From assembly GCA_947034885.2 (NCBI GenBank), contig OX344756.2, forward strand, positions 21,931,489 to 21,995,488: 64,000 nt of DNA, read 5' to 3'. Positions within the stretch are counted from its first letter, which is position 1; every line of letters begins with the position of its first letter. Below are positions 11,301 through 24,534 of the stretch, piece by piece. This DNA is from Thuidium tamariscinum. Taxonomy: Eukaryota > Streptophyta > Bryopsida > Hypnales > Thuidiaceae. The position numbers and the translations under genes were made by a program. The notes under the pieces were generated by a model. The model did no database searches and was not told where the DNA came from. It worked only from the letters and a program-made list of their open reading frames with translations.

Positions 11301-13937
11301 AGGTGTGCAGGTTATTAGCTCACAGTCCGAAGAAATGGGAACTGTGTGATGAGAAAATTGTAGCTCACAAGCTGTTGCACTTTGATATCTAAGGACATGA
11401 GTAGATTGCATCTAACGTCAGTGCCTGTAACGTTATGCGATATCTAAGCACATAGCGATAACATCTAACGTCAGTGCCTGTAAACGGAAAGCGAATCCAT
11501 GACTTCCATAGGAAAAACTAAAAGACGGAGTCTCACCTGGTGAGGATGCAGATGTGGATCAGCAGACACCCAGTAGAAAATTAGGCCATCCTCAGTGACT
11601 AATGTACTATGAGTCATGCCAGCTGCAATGGCAACCACATGGAGACGACGATGATCCATCCGATGATACTTCAGTGGATGAGGCCCTTTCTTTCTGGTGT
11701 CTCGAGCAACGACCACACGGCGTGGAGTTACCATCTTGTAGCCCCACGTCATTACCTGATCAAGAACCACTATCAGCTAGTAAGCAGACACTGAATCAAA
11801 AACAATCTAGTTATCAACTAAAAAGATAGAAAGAAGTAAGAGCATGATTTGGAACGAATAAGACTACAGACAATCAAGTGAGTGAATTGAACGAAGCTGA
11901 ACTAAAAAATAGGAGAACCATTAAGTCATCTGAATCACGGTTAAAGATTTACAATATGTCGAACAATTCTAAATACGTATTCAAGATTGAACTATTTACA
12001 ACAAAGAGACCTACTGCTTCATAAACATACTGCTCTTGAGAGCATCTAAACGACTTAAGAAGGTTATTAATTACCTCGCCTTCAGATCCAAGAACCACAG
12101 TATGGTACTTTGCAGTAGAAATGGCCACCATCGGCCTCCCCTTGAGATAATCAATCAGCCGTGGTGTGCAATTGGATGCAGAATTGGAGGTACCATAACC
12201 TAGCTGGCCCTCACTGTTGCAGCCCCAAGTGTAAACTTCGCCAGTTTCTGTCAAGACAGCACTGTGCTTGTTTGCCGCTGCCACTGCTCCTATACGCGCC
12301 TTCAGTGTTGCCACTTTACGAGGTGTTGCTTGTGTATCCACAGATGGATAACCTAAGCGACCATCTACAAGCCAATACAAATGCGATTTCCAAAGTCACA
12401 CATTAAGCATTTAACAAAATTGATGAAAAATGTGCCACGTTTCACAGTATTCAATTCATTCACGGGAAGCAAGTAGTTCGGACAAACCTACCTCGATTGG
12501 AACCCCAGGTGTAAACTTCTCCTCCATCCGTTGAAATCACAGTGTGATGTTTAGCTACAGCGATCCCTTTCACCCTCTTCCCAACAAGCCCGCTAATGAC
12601 TTGTCTAGGAATAATAACTGCAACTTGCCCACTGTATGTAGAGCAAAACTTGGTCAACACCAATAATATGCAGGCAACTAAAAGAAACGACCAAGCATGC
12701 GAAAAGGATAGATGCCAGCAAAGTATCACAGAAGTAGGAATGTAGGAATGAACCTATGTATGTCAAAATCAGGATGTCCAAGTCGGCCACCCCGCCCAAA
12801 TCCCCATGTATAGACATCCCCACTTGCAGTAACAGCTGCACTGTGAAATTTAGCTGCCGCAACATGTCTCACGTCCAGATTTTGCAAAGCATCCAATCGA
12901 CAAGGTATTCTCTGAATACCTGCAGTTCCAATTCCCAGTTGATAATTTGCTCCATTGCCCCAGCTATACACCTCTGTCAAACCTGCAAGAATACAAACGA
13001 TCATTTTGTGAGACAATTTTCTTAAAAGTCAACACTAAACGACAAAAGATCTTTTCAGGAAACATGTGCTCCCACTAGCAGATCTGAGTAGGAAGAAATT
13101 CACGAATGAAGTGCACATCGATTCATGCTTGCAAGGCTTAAAAAATGTTCGGATGCTGTACCTGAGTTAAGAGGATTAGCAATGGCACATTTGACAGGGC
13201 CAGATATGAGGTCAATTGGAACTCGACCTTTTGTATCCTCAAGCACTAATGAAGCACCAGCTTCAATGAGCACACCAGCAACCGCCAGATGCCCAAAATG
13301 CAAAGCCCTGTGCAAACTGCTCCATCCTGACTCACCATCCTATCCAGGCAAAGACACTTCAGGTCTCAACAAAAAATGATTACTTCGTAAACTTCTAAAG
13401 AGGCGTTACCGTGAAATTTATAAGGATAAATAGAATGAGAAACAAATGGAACCCATCGCAGCGAGAGCACAAAACTAGAAAACAAAGAGAAGCATACGAA
13501 CAAAATTAAGGAACTCGAAAAGAAGCGTATTGTTTATTCGAGAAGATTAAAAATTTATAATTTAAGTGAATGTAAAAAAACTTCATATACTAGCACAAAA
13601 AAAAGACAAAGTTGACTTCTTATCACGCATATCCAACAGTAAAGCATAGTGTTATGCAACTTACCCTAGCATCTGGATTAGCACCAGCTGCAAGCAGGCG
13701 TCGAATAATTGGTATATGATTTCGCCAGACTGCGATATGTAAAGCAGTAGACCCTAATACACTCCTGGCATCAACATTTCCATTACTTTTCTTTAACAGC
13801 GTTAAAGCAATGTCCACGTCCTGGATTGAGCCATTTCGAGCAGCAGCCCAGAGATCGTTGCAAGGACCACCTCCGACTTTTCTTGCTGGAGTTTGCTTGT
13901 AGCCTAAGACAGGCGATGGCGTGCTGGTAATTTCCAT
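8347..13937 (-). CDS. Ankyrin repeat / RCC1 repeat protein (IBtk-like), 10 exons, about 1,217 aa
   Basis: I place exons at 13937-13665, 13339-13162, 12982-12754, 12631-12492, 12364-12075, 11755-11537, 11275-10793, 10458-9781, 9664-8771 and 8616-8347. All introns are GT-AG, phases agree, and the sum is 1,218 codons including stop. ATG 13937 is preceded by an in-frame TAA. Residues about 23-130 are ankyrin repeats (TALHIAVWRNHIPIIRRLLA, then HRALHFGHLAVAGVLIEAGA). Residues about 151-500 are RCC1 propeller repeats (VYSWGNGANYQLG, VYTWGFGRGGRLGH, VYTWGCNSEGQLGYG). An acidic linker follows, then a BTB/BACK-like helical segment (about 563-620). The long basic, Ser/Pro-rich tail repeats an LRDIQ motif and ends MKDLRRLYKSVKIVRP. 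The order matches the plant family that includes Arabidopsis AT3G03790, which resembles animal inhibitor of Bruton tyrosine kinase. A scaffold or Cullin3-adaptor role is inference; molecular function in plants is not settled. Confidence 0.9.
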
Positions 13938-14049
13938 GTTGCCCAACTTAACAAAAACCAATCTTTGTTAAGTCTTAACCGATTGACGTGAACTACATAC
14001 ATGCCCCAGTAAACTCTGATTCTATCACCTTCACGAACGGAAGGTATTA

Positions 14050-15072
14050 TCTGGAGCTGTTTCAACTCGTCCTCTACCAATCATTATCACGTCCGTCATC
14101 GTCAGCTTCTCCTCCTGTAGAACAGGCAAGTACTAAAAGCCAATTGCATGTTCTCATAGGCCTTTGAAGAAATGTCACTTTGCCCAGCAGATGGTGCTCT
14201 TGTGGTCTCCAAGAGAGTGATACCAGCATTTAGATGGTCACTTAGAAACTCCTTCTGGCGCAAATCACATGTCCTACAGCAGAAACATCGGGGATATTTT
14301 TCTGTAATCAGAAAATACTTAAAATAAGAAAACAATCTCTGTTGAAGTGAACAAACTTGGCAGTAGTAGTCTCACCGCAATAGACTACAATACAATACAT
14401 ATAGACGACCACACCATTTTTGTTTAAACATGCTAGTATAATGTAGCAAACAGCGTCCTCGAATTAGCGAAATCGTCTTTATCGAGTGACGAGATGAACT
14501 CCAAAAAACATCCCTAACAGAATTATTCTTGAGAACCGATACTAGCTCAGGGAACATTACCATAAGCATCTAAAAGTTAATGATAATTTAACCTCCCGGT
14601 TTATCTCATTCACTTCACCTTTTCGGCATTCCTCGTTCAACCTTTCAAATTATAGGATCTTCTGAACTTCACTCAAACTAGAAGAAATCTACACTCCTAT
14701 TCAACATTTAGGATATTGAGCTAAAAATTCTTCGTGAAAAATACGGTTCTCATCGGTCGCACGTGCAAATAGACATCCAACCAGTCTAACAGTCCAAAAG
14801 GCGTTCACTGGAGTTGCAGAGGCAAAGGAGAAGTGAACAGACTGCAATTCTGGATACTACTTCGACTTTCGAGGACGTCGAAAATTGGAAAGTCGTCACT
14901 ACCGCATGATTCATAGAGGTAACGCTCGACAGACTTAAAATTGACTTTTGAATCTCAACTAAGCGCATTTTCTCGAGTCATTTTTCTGGGATATGAAAAA
15001 ATACGAGAAGACAATTTTATGTGATCAAGGAAAATTACGCGCAACAAGGATTCAAACATGAGTAACTCACCG
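14050..15072 (-). other. Probable spliced 5' leader of the ankyrin/RCC1 gene
   Basis: On the minus strand a strong donor GCG|GTGAGT lies at about 15071, and an acceptor ending TTACAG lies at about 14303, followed by exon-like sequence towards the ATG at 13937. This suggests a non-coding first exon above 15071 and a second leader exon around 14050-14302, then a further intron or continuous leader. Short open frames in this stretch have no recognisable domains. The model rests on splice-site appearance only. Confidence 0.35.
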
Positions 15073-16323
15073 CTGCAACAGGAATGCAAACAGAGTCGTC
15101 CAGGCAGCTCCAAGATTCAATGCACGTAGAGTTTTTTGTTCAGGAAAGCTCCTCCAAATTGACGCTTGATAAAATCAATTGAAACCCTAAGCTCCACCAC
15201 CTACGCCTCTTCCACCGCTTCCAAAGCAATTAGCGATTCAAAGATGCGGACACTACTGCCAAATCTCTTGCCATTAAAAGCTAGCGGAAATAGTCACCTG
15301 AGCTCCTTGGTACAGGACCACAGAAGCGAATAAAGAACTCGACTCAAATAGTTATTCTTCCAGCAGTTGCGCGCAAAGCTATAACAAACCAAAAGAAAGC
15401 GAATCACTCGATATCCTTCCTGCAAGACTGGCCATAGAATGAACTACTGATCGTCACGAGCATTGCCTGAGCATTTACTCAACCAATTTCCGATTAAAAC
15501 CTAAGTAATGACGCCAGGACCTTAATTCAAACCGCAAGTGACATCCGTGAACCCTATCGCAAAGCGTGAGCCCGAATCAAAGCTGCGGGGTAAAAACCGA
15601 GCAACCCAAGAGTCCTCGCAAACCGAAATGAAAAAAGTAGAGACGACAAGCACTCATGCGACACGTCGCTAACGACGCACGTCAGCTGGAAGGAGGCAAC
15701 AAACTCCGCGCAGTTAAATAATTTAACCAGCGCAATCAATTTTGCGACGCGGAAACGAAATCCGCCACCACTTTCTTCTGCAGAAGAAATTCCGGTAAAC
15801 CTTAATTAAATCGCATTCGTAACATAACGGCCAGGCGCATCGAAATGGAACATTTGCGGTTGCGATTAACGGAGCATAGTCAGAAAAAAACGCATCCAGG
15901 AATCGAAGAAAGCATGTGCGGCGACGACGATAGAGCATCACCCGGAGCACCGAATCTGCCGAGCATCTTCACCGAAGAGAGACGGAAAAGTTCCGGATTC
16001 AGTGTGAACACATCTTCAATTGTGGCACCAGTGCGTTCCTCATAATTGATACCCTGTTCTTTATACCCGGCATTGTCAAGTCCACCAAGCGTTCATCAGC
16101 TTCCAAGCTTCTTCTTCGAAGTCTCCCGCCTTCGAAGCTTTGAAAGGAAGTTCAAATTAGGGCTTTTGCAGGAGACAGGATTGCGGCAATTGCTAGCGTT
16201 TCGGTGTTTTTTTGTGTGTATTTGTCCTCCTTGTTGATGTTTGCGAAAATGTAGGTGACCTTGTAACGAGAGTAGAGGGGAAAATTGGATTGAACAGGGT
16301 TGCGTTGGTGTACTGCCGCGACA
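15073..16323. promoter_or_regulatory. Shared upstream region of two divergent genes
   Basis: The minus-strand ankyrin/RCC1 gene and the plus-strand HOP2 gene are head to head, with start codons 2.4 kb apart. The interval is richer in G+C than the intergenic DNA elsewhere and carries none of the repeat families found elsewhere in the window. It must hold both promoters and the two 5' leaders. I cannot point to a convincing TATA box or transcription start. Confidence 0.45.
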
Positions 16324-18436
16324 ATGGCCCCGAAGGCGGATAGCGTTGAAGGTAGGCGTGTAATCAACTTGACTCGATGAGTTTGAATTTTTCTCGGGAA
16401 GGATAATTATGTTTCCGTGTATGAAATCTTCGAAAATGTGCTTTGGAAGTGAATTGATGTGGTATTCCGTGGTCTTGGCAGGGGTCATTTTACGCTACAT
16501 GAATGAGGTATGAAACTGGTTCCTCACTCGTCTTGGTGCTCTTGTTCTGCTCGTCATTCACCTTTGCTGACGGGGAATGGGGGACTCCGCTTATGCTGGG
16601 GTTCTGTCATCATCTTATTTGAATTGATCTCCTGGAATGGTTGGCAGATTCGGAAGGCATCGTTTCGATTTTTTTAATATTTCAGACTTGACTGATTGAG
16701 ATATTGGGATTATTGTATCTCCGATGGATTTTTGTGAAGATTTTTTTGGAATTTTTGGAATTTGCAGCTGGCAGAGCTGCATCTCGTTGAGCTTATCACT
16801 TTGCGGTTTCACAGAAAGGCCTTGTTAGAAGATGCCAATTTTATGCAATCTGAAATCTTCATGGAAATGAGTAACTGTAGTAATCTGGAAACATGTTGTT
16901 GCAGCAAAACAGGCCTCTCAATGCTCAAATGGTGTCCGATGCATTACAAAAACATGGCATCAAAAAGCAAGCGGTGCAAAAGGTGATGGACACACTGGCT
17001 GCCAACGGGAAAATCTCGTTCAAAGATTATGGAAAACAGCGAGTCTGTCTGGCCAGTCAGGCTCAGTTCGAAATCCCTGACATGGATGAGCTGGAGGCAA
17101 TGAAGAAACAGAATGAACAATTACAAGTAGATGTCGCGTCCATTCGCTCACATGTAGGCGAGCTCGAAGCAGGTATGTATAAACCTTCAGACTTTTGCAA
17201 CTCCTTCAGGCTTTCATTTTCCGTTCCGATTCTGGAATCGGTTTTTGCATAGTCTCTTGATCTACGGCATTAGTGAATGCTCCTGTAAGTAACATATCGA
17301 ACGATTTCACAACGATTTCTCTCGTCTTCCTTGGATGCCAATATGAATACATAGCTCAGGGGCTTCATCTTATTGACATTCTACACTATTTGAGTGTCTT
17401 GTCCAACACTTTCAGAAGGAAAACTCACCAATTTGATCTTGTAAATGAATCCAATGGAAACGATTACTATTTTCAAATATCAGATATATCGAATATTTTA
17501 AATGTCAGTATTAGCCTGGCTTAGTGTTGAAGCTTCAAACACCAATGCATATTCTCGTGATCTTCAAAACCATTTTGGCAAACCTGGGTGCTGTTGTGCA
17601 GGAGTGAAGTCCACGGAATCCAGCCTCACCCTTGAGGCAGTCAGAGAGAGGACAAATATGTTAACCTCGGAGGTGCGCTCCTGTTGATGATGCGTTTTGT
17701 GGTTATGCATTTTATTTTAGCCAGCCATAAACATGGGCTAGAGTGTATGCAACACTCATAATGCTTTTCCTTTTCTGTCGTATTTTCATTTTCATGCAGT
17801 ATGTGGATCATGAGCGGCAGAGTCCCTCGCAGATAATCCTGTTGTAATTTTGAAAGTAGCACGTGAAGGCCGATTATGAGACTTACTTAATCTCAATGTA
17901 CAAGTCATATGAGTCTTCTTTACAATGCAGATCGAAGTTCTACAATCAAAGGTGGAGGCATTGCGAGAAGGCAGTGTCTTGGTCACACCTGAAGAGCGCC
18001 TGGAAGTACAGGCGGCCTATGATCACAAGTTGGGTCTATGGAGGAGGAGGAAGAAAATTTATCAGGAATTATGGGGTATGATCACCGAATCGATGACTGC
18101 GAACTTGAAAGATCTCAAGGTACTGGACCCGTTTCCTAGAACTTATGCAGCGTTGGTTTTGAATTATCGTGTCATTTTCCGTCGAGTTACTGTATGGTGA
18201 CAACTAACTTTCAAGTAACAAGTGTGACCTTGTTTTCTGTCAATTGCCTGAGTTCCGAGCACGTAGCACATCTTGTACATTATGGTGACTCTTTTAAAGT
18301 ACCTTCTTGGGCTTGACGGATAGAAACTGAGCTCACGAGTCCTCTGCAGGAGGAAATTGGCATTGAGACCGATGAAGACGTTGGCTGCAACATCACGGAT
18401 TACATAAATTTGGGAGCCAAGAAACAGAAGAAGTGA
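16324..18436 (+). CDS. HOP2: Homologous-pairing protein 2 (HOP2/TBPIP), 6 exons, 222 aa
   Basis: I place exons at 16324-16351, 16482-16507, 16905-17172, 17602-17672, 17931-18119 and 18350-18436. All junctions are GT-AG, and the total of 669 nt gives 222 residues, against about 226 in Arabidopsis AHP2. The protein starts MAPKADSVEGVILRYMNE. It has an N-terminal winged-helix region (about 10-65, with QNRPLNAQMVSDALQKHGIK and GKISFKDYGKQRV) and then the coiled coil that in this family binds MND1 (about 75-145). The C-terminal helical part contains LWRRRKKIYQELW and EEIGIETDEDVG, and the end is basic (GAKKQKK). In the known family, the HOP2-MND1 heterodimer stimulates RAD51/DMC1 strand invasion and homologue pairing in the meiotic nucleus. 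The protein looks complete, with no lesion. Confidence 0.94.
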
Positions 18437-19886
18437 TTCTAAGCTCAAAGTAGGTGTACACCCAAACATATAAGGTCTTCTGCAAGAATCCCTCCGTCCT
18501 GACCTTGTTAGTGAAGACCTCCTTTCTCGAATTGCCCTTGATTTTCGAAAAGTCTGTTCACTTCCTGTAGAACCCCATTACAACTCGGTCCTGAAGGGAA
18601 GGGGACCGAGCAGAAGAGGGATTCAAGAAGCGCTAACAGACTTCGAATGAGACAGGCCAGGCAGGACTGTCCATTGCATGACTTCGTCATCTGCAATTTC
18701 AAATCAGGGTTGGAAATGTACAAATTTAGGTAGTTTGTATTGCTATTCCTCATCTAAATATGTTCTGTACAGCTCTCTCAGAATTGAAGTGTAAGTTATA
18801 CGAATTCAAGGTTAAGATCCCCAATTCGGAAAGGAGAGTACGGTTTAATCTCTCGTCTCTGAAACTGGACAATAGTTGACCTCTTCAATATCTTACTCTA
18901 GGCACTTGAAATGCACGTGGTTGTTTTTAGAGTTCTAGGATTATGCATTGATCAACTAACTAGATCAATGCATACAGTTATAGACATTGATAGGATTGTT
19001 GGTACTGTATTTGATTCTTAGAATACAAATTATGTATTGAAATATGTATGACATACACCATTGGATTGAAAATTCAATGATTTAAGATATTTCATTTGGA
19101 TGTAATTTTAGTATCTATGCATCATAATGCTCAAACACAACACCATCATATAAGTAGATTATTGGTATGTGGCCACTTTGTTATTTCTTGGATATGTACG
19201 AGGTGCAATTATGAATCAGACTGGGATTGCTATGTGTCATTTGACCTACACTAGATAGTGAAATTAGGTTTCTCCTCACTAATTTATTGACATTCTATAC
19301 TAAATCATTTTTGTTATTGAACAAGAATGTAAGCTTATTACTTTTGAATTAGTTGTTGAACTTATCAACCTCCATGTGTCCAAATGGAAGTATTTAAAGC
19401 AAAATTTGTTGACTTTGATGGCTTGAAGAATAACTTTTATTAGATAAGGCTATCTAATTGTAAAGGCAACCTAATTTGACTATTTAGTGTAGTTTATGAT
19501 GAATACAAACTTCTATCACCACAATATAGTTTAGTTTTGCACCTCCTTTGTCAAAAGTATTGAAACATCATGATGCCCCTCGAATTGGGCTTTTTCAAAG
19601 GTTGAAGGTTGAATAAACAATACTACATTAACTACAACTCTTTTCTTGGGTTCTTGGGTCTTCACATGAACAAACTCTTAAGCGATGCAAACAACTAGAG
19701 GAATTGTCGACTACTTAATAATAATATAGTTTTTCTTACATTATTATGTAGCATGGAAAATTTGGATAAAATTAGGGTCACAAAAAGATTTAGGGATGTG
19801 CAAAAACATCTTTCTTTGTTCCTTGCATTGTTCCCCTTTGTTTCCATTATTTAAAACAATGTTCTTCTAATTTCCATACACTAAAA

Positions 19887-20103
19887 AAGAAAGGGGTGTT
19901 TTAAGTATAATCCTAAATGTAAAATTTTAAGTTATGTACTTTTTAGGAGATTTTTAGTAAGAATTCACTAGAAATACATGTATTTCTAGTAAAATTTTAC
20001 AAGAAAGACACATATTTCTAGAGAATTCTTATTAAAAATCTCCTAAAAAGGTCATTACTTAAAATCTTCACTCTAAGACTATACTTAAAATTCCCCTTTC
20101 TCT
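19887..20103. mobile_element. Foldback element with arms of about 90 bp
   Basis: The two halves are imperfect inverted copies almost to the centre: AAAGGGGTGTTTTAAGTATA on the left corresponds to TATACTTAAAATTCCCCTTT on the right. The blocks TTTTTAGGAGATTTTTA and TAAAAATCTCCTAAAAA also pair. No coding sequence. Probably a foldback MITE. Confidence 0.75.
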
Positions 20104-20231
20104 TAAACATATATATTTTTAATAATCAATACAACATTTTCTAGGTTTGAATCATTCAAAAGTTTGTTCTCCAAAAACTTTTCATTTTTAGAAATTATTT
20201 TCCTTAGTTTGTTTTCTTCAATAAAGTAGTA

Positions 20232-20576
20232 AGGTAGGAGCACCCATTACTACCAATTAAAGCAATTTCAACATAGTTGAAGGCATTTGTTCCTAAAAAG
20301 AATACTTTATAGTATCAACAAATAAAAATCATGAATTAAAAAAAATAGAATTTTGGATGAGCATCTAATTTCTATGAATTTTCAAAGTAGGACTCACTAG
20401 AGCACCTAAATTTGCACTCACAACAAATCACTCTTGATTTTCACATCAAATTTAAAAAAAAATGAAAGCCTTCCAACCACAAAATTAAAGTTTCAAGGTA
20501 CTTTTGGGGACATTTTCAAGCCGGGAGCTCTAGTATCAAATAATGGTGACATTGAAATTAATAAGTGTTCCTACCT
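20232..20576. mobile_element. TA-flanked TIR element, family A-like termini (345 bp)
   Basis: The left end AGGTAGGAGCACCCATTA and the right end, ending GTTCCTACCT, are inverted copies with TA on both sides (20230-20231 and 20577-20578). The terminal motif matches family A at 2041 and 6687, but I see no interior similarity, so this is probably a different element using a related transposase. Confidence 0.65.
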
Positions 20577-20741
20577 TACCCCTTTTAAAGTCACTTTAGT
20601 GAAATTATATTAAGTTCCTATAATCAACTTGTCCTTCTCAATGATATTGAAATAAGAAGGTTATAACTTTTGAACCATGAATTTGATATATTTCAATGAT
20701 AATTATATCTACACGAGGATTTTAGAAATCCACATCTTCAT

Positions 20742-21480
20742 GGGTGATTGCAAGAAACACTTGTCCTATTTCTTGTCCCCTTGACCTCCAACAGATAGTT
20801 TTTTGCTCATAACTTTTGCATATTTTTCCCTATCAACTTGAAATTTGGAATGATGGTGCACACAAAAGTTTTGTATATTGTGTAATTTTTTCAATTTTAT
20901 TAAAATTATTTTACTATTTTTAAATTGCCCCCAATTGGTTGTCTACCTTGGCCATTTTGGAGGTTTTTAGTCCTATTTTTGACTCAAAAATCCGAATTTG
21001 AAGCCAAAAATTGGACAAGTTGGAGGTCTACTAACATTTCAAGGATTGAAGATGAGTTTTTATAAAAATAGTAATATGTCTATTGTCCACATGGGGTCAA
21101 AGTGACCTTCCTTTGTACAAATGCTACAAAGAGGGAAAAAAAATTTAGAGGAATTTTTTGTTGCAATATGAGCACAGTTTTGTTTAGAAAAATGGCTTTT
21201 TTTTTTTTAAAATTGATTTTTTAAAATTATTAAAAATAAAAAGGTCCACAAGCCTTTTTTTGTTATTTTTTGCTCCATGTGGCTTGTGAAGTACTTGTAG
21301 TATTCTATAGTACTCTATAGTACTCTATAGTACTATACTGATGGCCCAGATCTATAGGCACACAAAATTGACGGTTAAGATTTGTAGGCACATGTTAGAC
21401 TCATTGTATTGTCAGGAGCCAATACTATGTTCAAAAACATCGTTTTGAGTGACAAATGTGAAGTGTTTCTTGCAATCATC
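20742..21480. repeat. Possible TIR element of about 740 bp
   Basis: GGGTGATTGCAAGAAACACTT near 20742 is repeated in inverted form around 21461-21480 (AAGTGTTTCTTGCAATCATC). The left motif recurs near 62543 in the sequence TTCATGGGTGATTGCAAGAAA. Between the ends the DNA is AT-rich and non-coding. Limits are tentative. Confidence 0.4.
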
Positions 21481-22099
21481 ATCATAAAAAGTTTCAAAAA
21501 ATCAAACCAAATATTTAGATGATTAAGAGTTGCCCCAAATCCAATTTGTTCCTTGAAGAGATAGTTGAGCATTTAGAGGTTAAATCATTGAGTTAACAAT
21601 ATCATGTTAGGGGAATACAAATTTGATACAATTATAGTCATGACATGTGACTACAACATCTATACACCAAGTCATCTAGAGTACAATCATGATTGCAATC
21701 TAATTGCACATGTAGGACATGTTTGCAAATACAAAAGTAAAAGCATGAAACACCTATTTATTTTGTTGTTAATGTGAATAGTCATGAACACTTGTAAAAA
21801 ATCATAAAATAAAAATGATAAATACAATAAATGAAAGACATTGTAAATATTGTATTTTAAAATTTTAGTTCATAAAATCAAATTTTCAAAATTTACCTGT
21901 AAAATCAGTAAATAAATTTCTTATAGATTTTTTTGTAAATTGTTAGAAAATAGCGGAAAACTTTGTATATTAATTAAAAATCCATTCTTCATAATTTGAC
22001 AAAGATAAGAATTCAACAAAATGATGATGGTAGAATGTTTGTATATATTTAAAATTACATAGTAGAGAGAGTGTCTTTACAAAAATGAAAAGATCACAA

Positions 22100-22950
22100 A
22101 ATTTACTACTTGTAGATTTTTTTTTGAAATTTTTTAGATTCTTATCTTCTTACCTAAGCAAATCATTTTTGGTGTACTTTAATAAAACTAAAATATTACT
22201 TTTAACAATTATATATATGTACCTAATTACATTGAAAAATAAATAGCTTAGTGAGCATGATCTACTATATGTGCTAAAGGTGAAAATGTATATTGACAAG
22301 TTAGATTGTAGAGGGACAAATGTCCATCACCCTCTATATATGTAAGAAGTGATAGTACAAATTGATGGATTAGGTACCTACCACCCTCCCTACATGTAGA
22401 TGATGGCAAGCTAGACTATTCGGGTTTTCTTTGTACAAAGGTTCAAATCGTCCCCTCTACCTTTTATACAAGTATAGATGAAGAACAAATATTAGTTTTC
22501 TTAAATAATTTGACTTTTCATTAAAATCAATAAGAAAAAATTCTTTGAGATTATATTTGACAATACATTCCTTCACTTTCTTAATGAATAAATCTCAACA
22601 ATGCTACAAAATTTCATAAAACTATTGCTCTTTTTTAGATAAATGAATGGACAAATAATGTCATTTATATTTTTAATGATTTATGTATAGTTGTATACCT
22701 AATAAAGATAGTTTCATTATTTATGTGAAGATCACTTTTTTCTCTATCCAAAATAATTGTGTCCAAATCCAATTTTTTTCTCATACAATTTTTTTTCTAA
22801 AACAACACAAGTTTTGGACAAATTATTTCATGATCATATTCCTTCTTTTTCAATGGATGAAATTACAACAATTGTACAAGATGATATTGTTTATTTTAGA
22901 TGAATATATAGACTATAGCTAGGATGAGGAATCAAAACTTATAACTTTTA
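22100..22950. repeat. Diverged segmental repeat, copy 1
   Basis: This segment aligns in order with about 24535-25900: an ATTCTTATxTTxTT block, an AAATCATTxTTGGTGTA block, an AGTGAGCA block, then about two degenerate units of the 56-bp minisatellite motif (22265-22400), then an AGTTTTCTxAAA block and a final block. The minus- and plus-strand short frames inside it are not genes. Confidence 0.55.
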
Positions 22951-23750
22951 CAAAAAATTAAGAATTTCTAATTTCAATGGTGAGAATGTTCTGATAAGCT
23001 ATTAATATCCTATTTTTAATATTTTTATCTTAAAAATTTCAAAAGTGAATTCAAAAAACAACTTTATATGGTTTGTACTTTCATTGACTATAAAATAAAA
23101 CTCCTCATAACTTTCACCTCCTTACTTGAATGGAATGGTTCAAATGTTTTGGAGTAGGTATCAATCCAATAAAATTAATTTGAAAATTTTAGAATATAAC
23201 TTTAGTTTCTTATTTGCACTTTGAAATCAAAAAAGTCTTTTTATTTTAGGAATGATCTTAAACAAAATGTCACACTTAGATTAGGATGATTATCATCCAT
23301 ACTATAGATTTCATATAAAAAATCCCATATACTGATGTCAACATAGCCCACCTAAGTTCTAAAAAAATTCAAAGTCATTTTTTTATTCTTTTAGTGATTT
23401 TCCTAAAAATATGAACTAGATTTCTTTAGTTTCTATTCTATTCTATCTATTTTTCAAAATTAATGATTTTAAAGTTTCAATAAATTATTGAAACCACAAG
23501 ATTTCTGTATTAGAATCTGCACACCAAATCACACCAAATTACATTTTCTCAAAAAAATTAATTAGGATTTAGCCCAACTATAGAAATGTAAAATTGTATA
23601 TTGATAATATAGAAGCTCCAACTGAGTTAGAAATGATAATTAATTATTTGGTCATAGAATTAGTCTTTAACTCCTTATAGACCAAAGAGTGTATATACTT
23701 TCAAAATTATGAAGATGTATTGTTAAATGCTACTTTAAGGAATAATTTCA

Positions 23751-24333
23751 TCCCTAATCCCCTAAGTTGCGTTTATTGGCACCACCATAATTGGAATGCA
23801 ATTTTGGGTAGCTCACTACGAATGGAGTTTTTATTTTTTTTCATTGAAATTTTGACACAAGATGTGTTCAAGGATTATCTTTAAGGCCCAAAATTTTTCA
23901 TAACTTTTGACTTTGTGGATAAAAAGTTATGGTATGATATGTCATTTTGTTTGCTTGGCGGGCAACCCACGCAACTGATTTAAAAGTAGTTTTTTTTTAA
24001 AAGTGAAATTTCAAATTGTTTCTTTAGGTTTATACAGACATGGTAAGCTTTAAATCATTCCATTTGGATTCATGAGTCAAAAGTTATGAGGAATTTTAGT
24101 TTGCAGGTAGATATGGTTTTCAAGCCCGGGCTGCCCGCTGAGCAAACAAAACGACATATCATGCCATAACTTTTTAATTACAAAGTCGAAAGTTATGAAA
24201 ATTTTTGGGCCTTAAAGCTACTCCTCAGACACATCTTGTGTCAAAATTTCAATGAAAAACAAACAAACTCCATTCGTAGTGAACTGCCTGAAATCGATGT
24301 ATTGCCAAAAAACGCAACTTAGGGGATTAGGGA
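23751..24333. mobile_element. Large foldback element, 583 bp, arms over 200 bp
   Basis: The ends are TCCCTAATCCCCTAAGTTGCG on the left and CGCAACTTAGGGGATTAGGGA on the right. The arms (about 23751-23975 and 24118-24333) stay complementary for over 200 bp, with a small indel around 23785-23810. The central 140 bp and the right-hand part are related to sequence at 41060-41290 and 63590-63840. No transposase. No clear target-site duplication could be picked out by eye. Confidence 0.75.
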
Positions 24334-24534
24334 TTAATGATGATTCTCAAGCAAAATTATAACTGAATAAGATCCATAGATTATACTTATAGAGTTGTAT
24401 ATACTACTACACTAACCAATATATTTCAATATAATTTGAAATCAAATATTGAAAATTCCATTTATGAATAAACAAGTGTAACTTTTACTAGAATTTTTTT
24501 CTTTAAGTTCTAAATGTTACATTCCAATTATGGT

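Noticed and set aside
13938..13961. Start of the ankyrin/RCC1 protein eight codons earlier
   Set aside because: The earlier codon is TTG, not ATG, and an in-frame TAA lies just upstream. ATG 13937 fits the family N-terminus.
15554..15950. Short frames on both strands in the divergent promoter interval
   Set aside because: They are short, overlapping and without domains, in the region between two well-supported genes.
22435..22465. GGTTCAAATC motif resembling a tRNA T-loop
   Set aside because: No matching acceptor stem, D-arm or anticodon arm was found around it; it lies in a diverged repeat.
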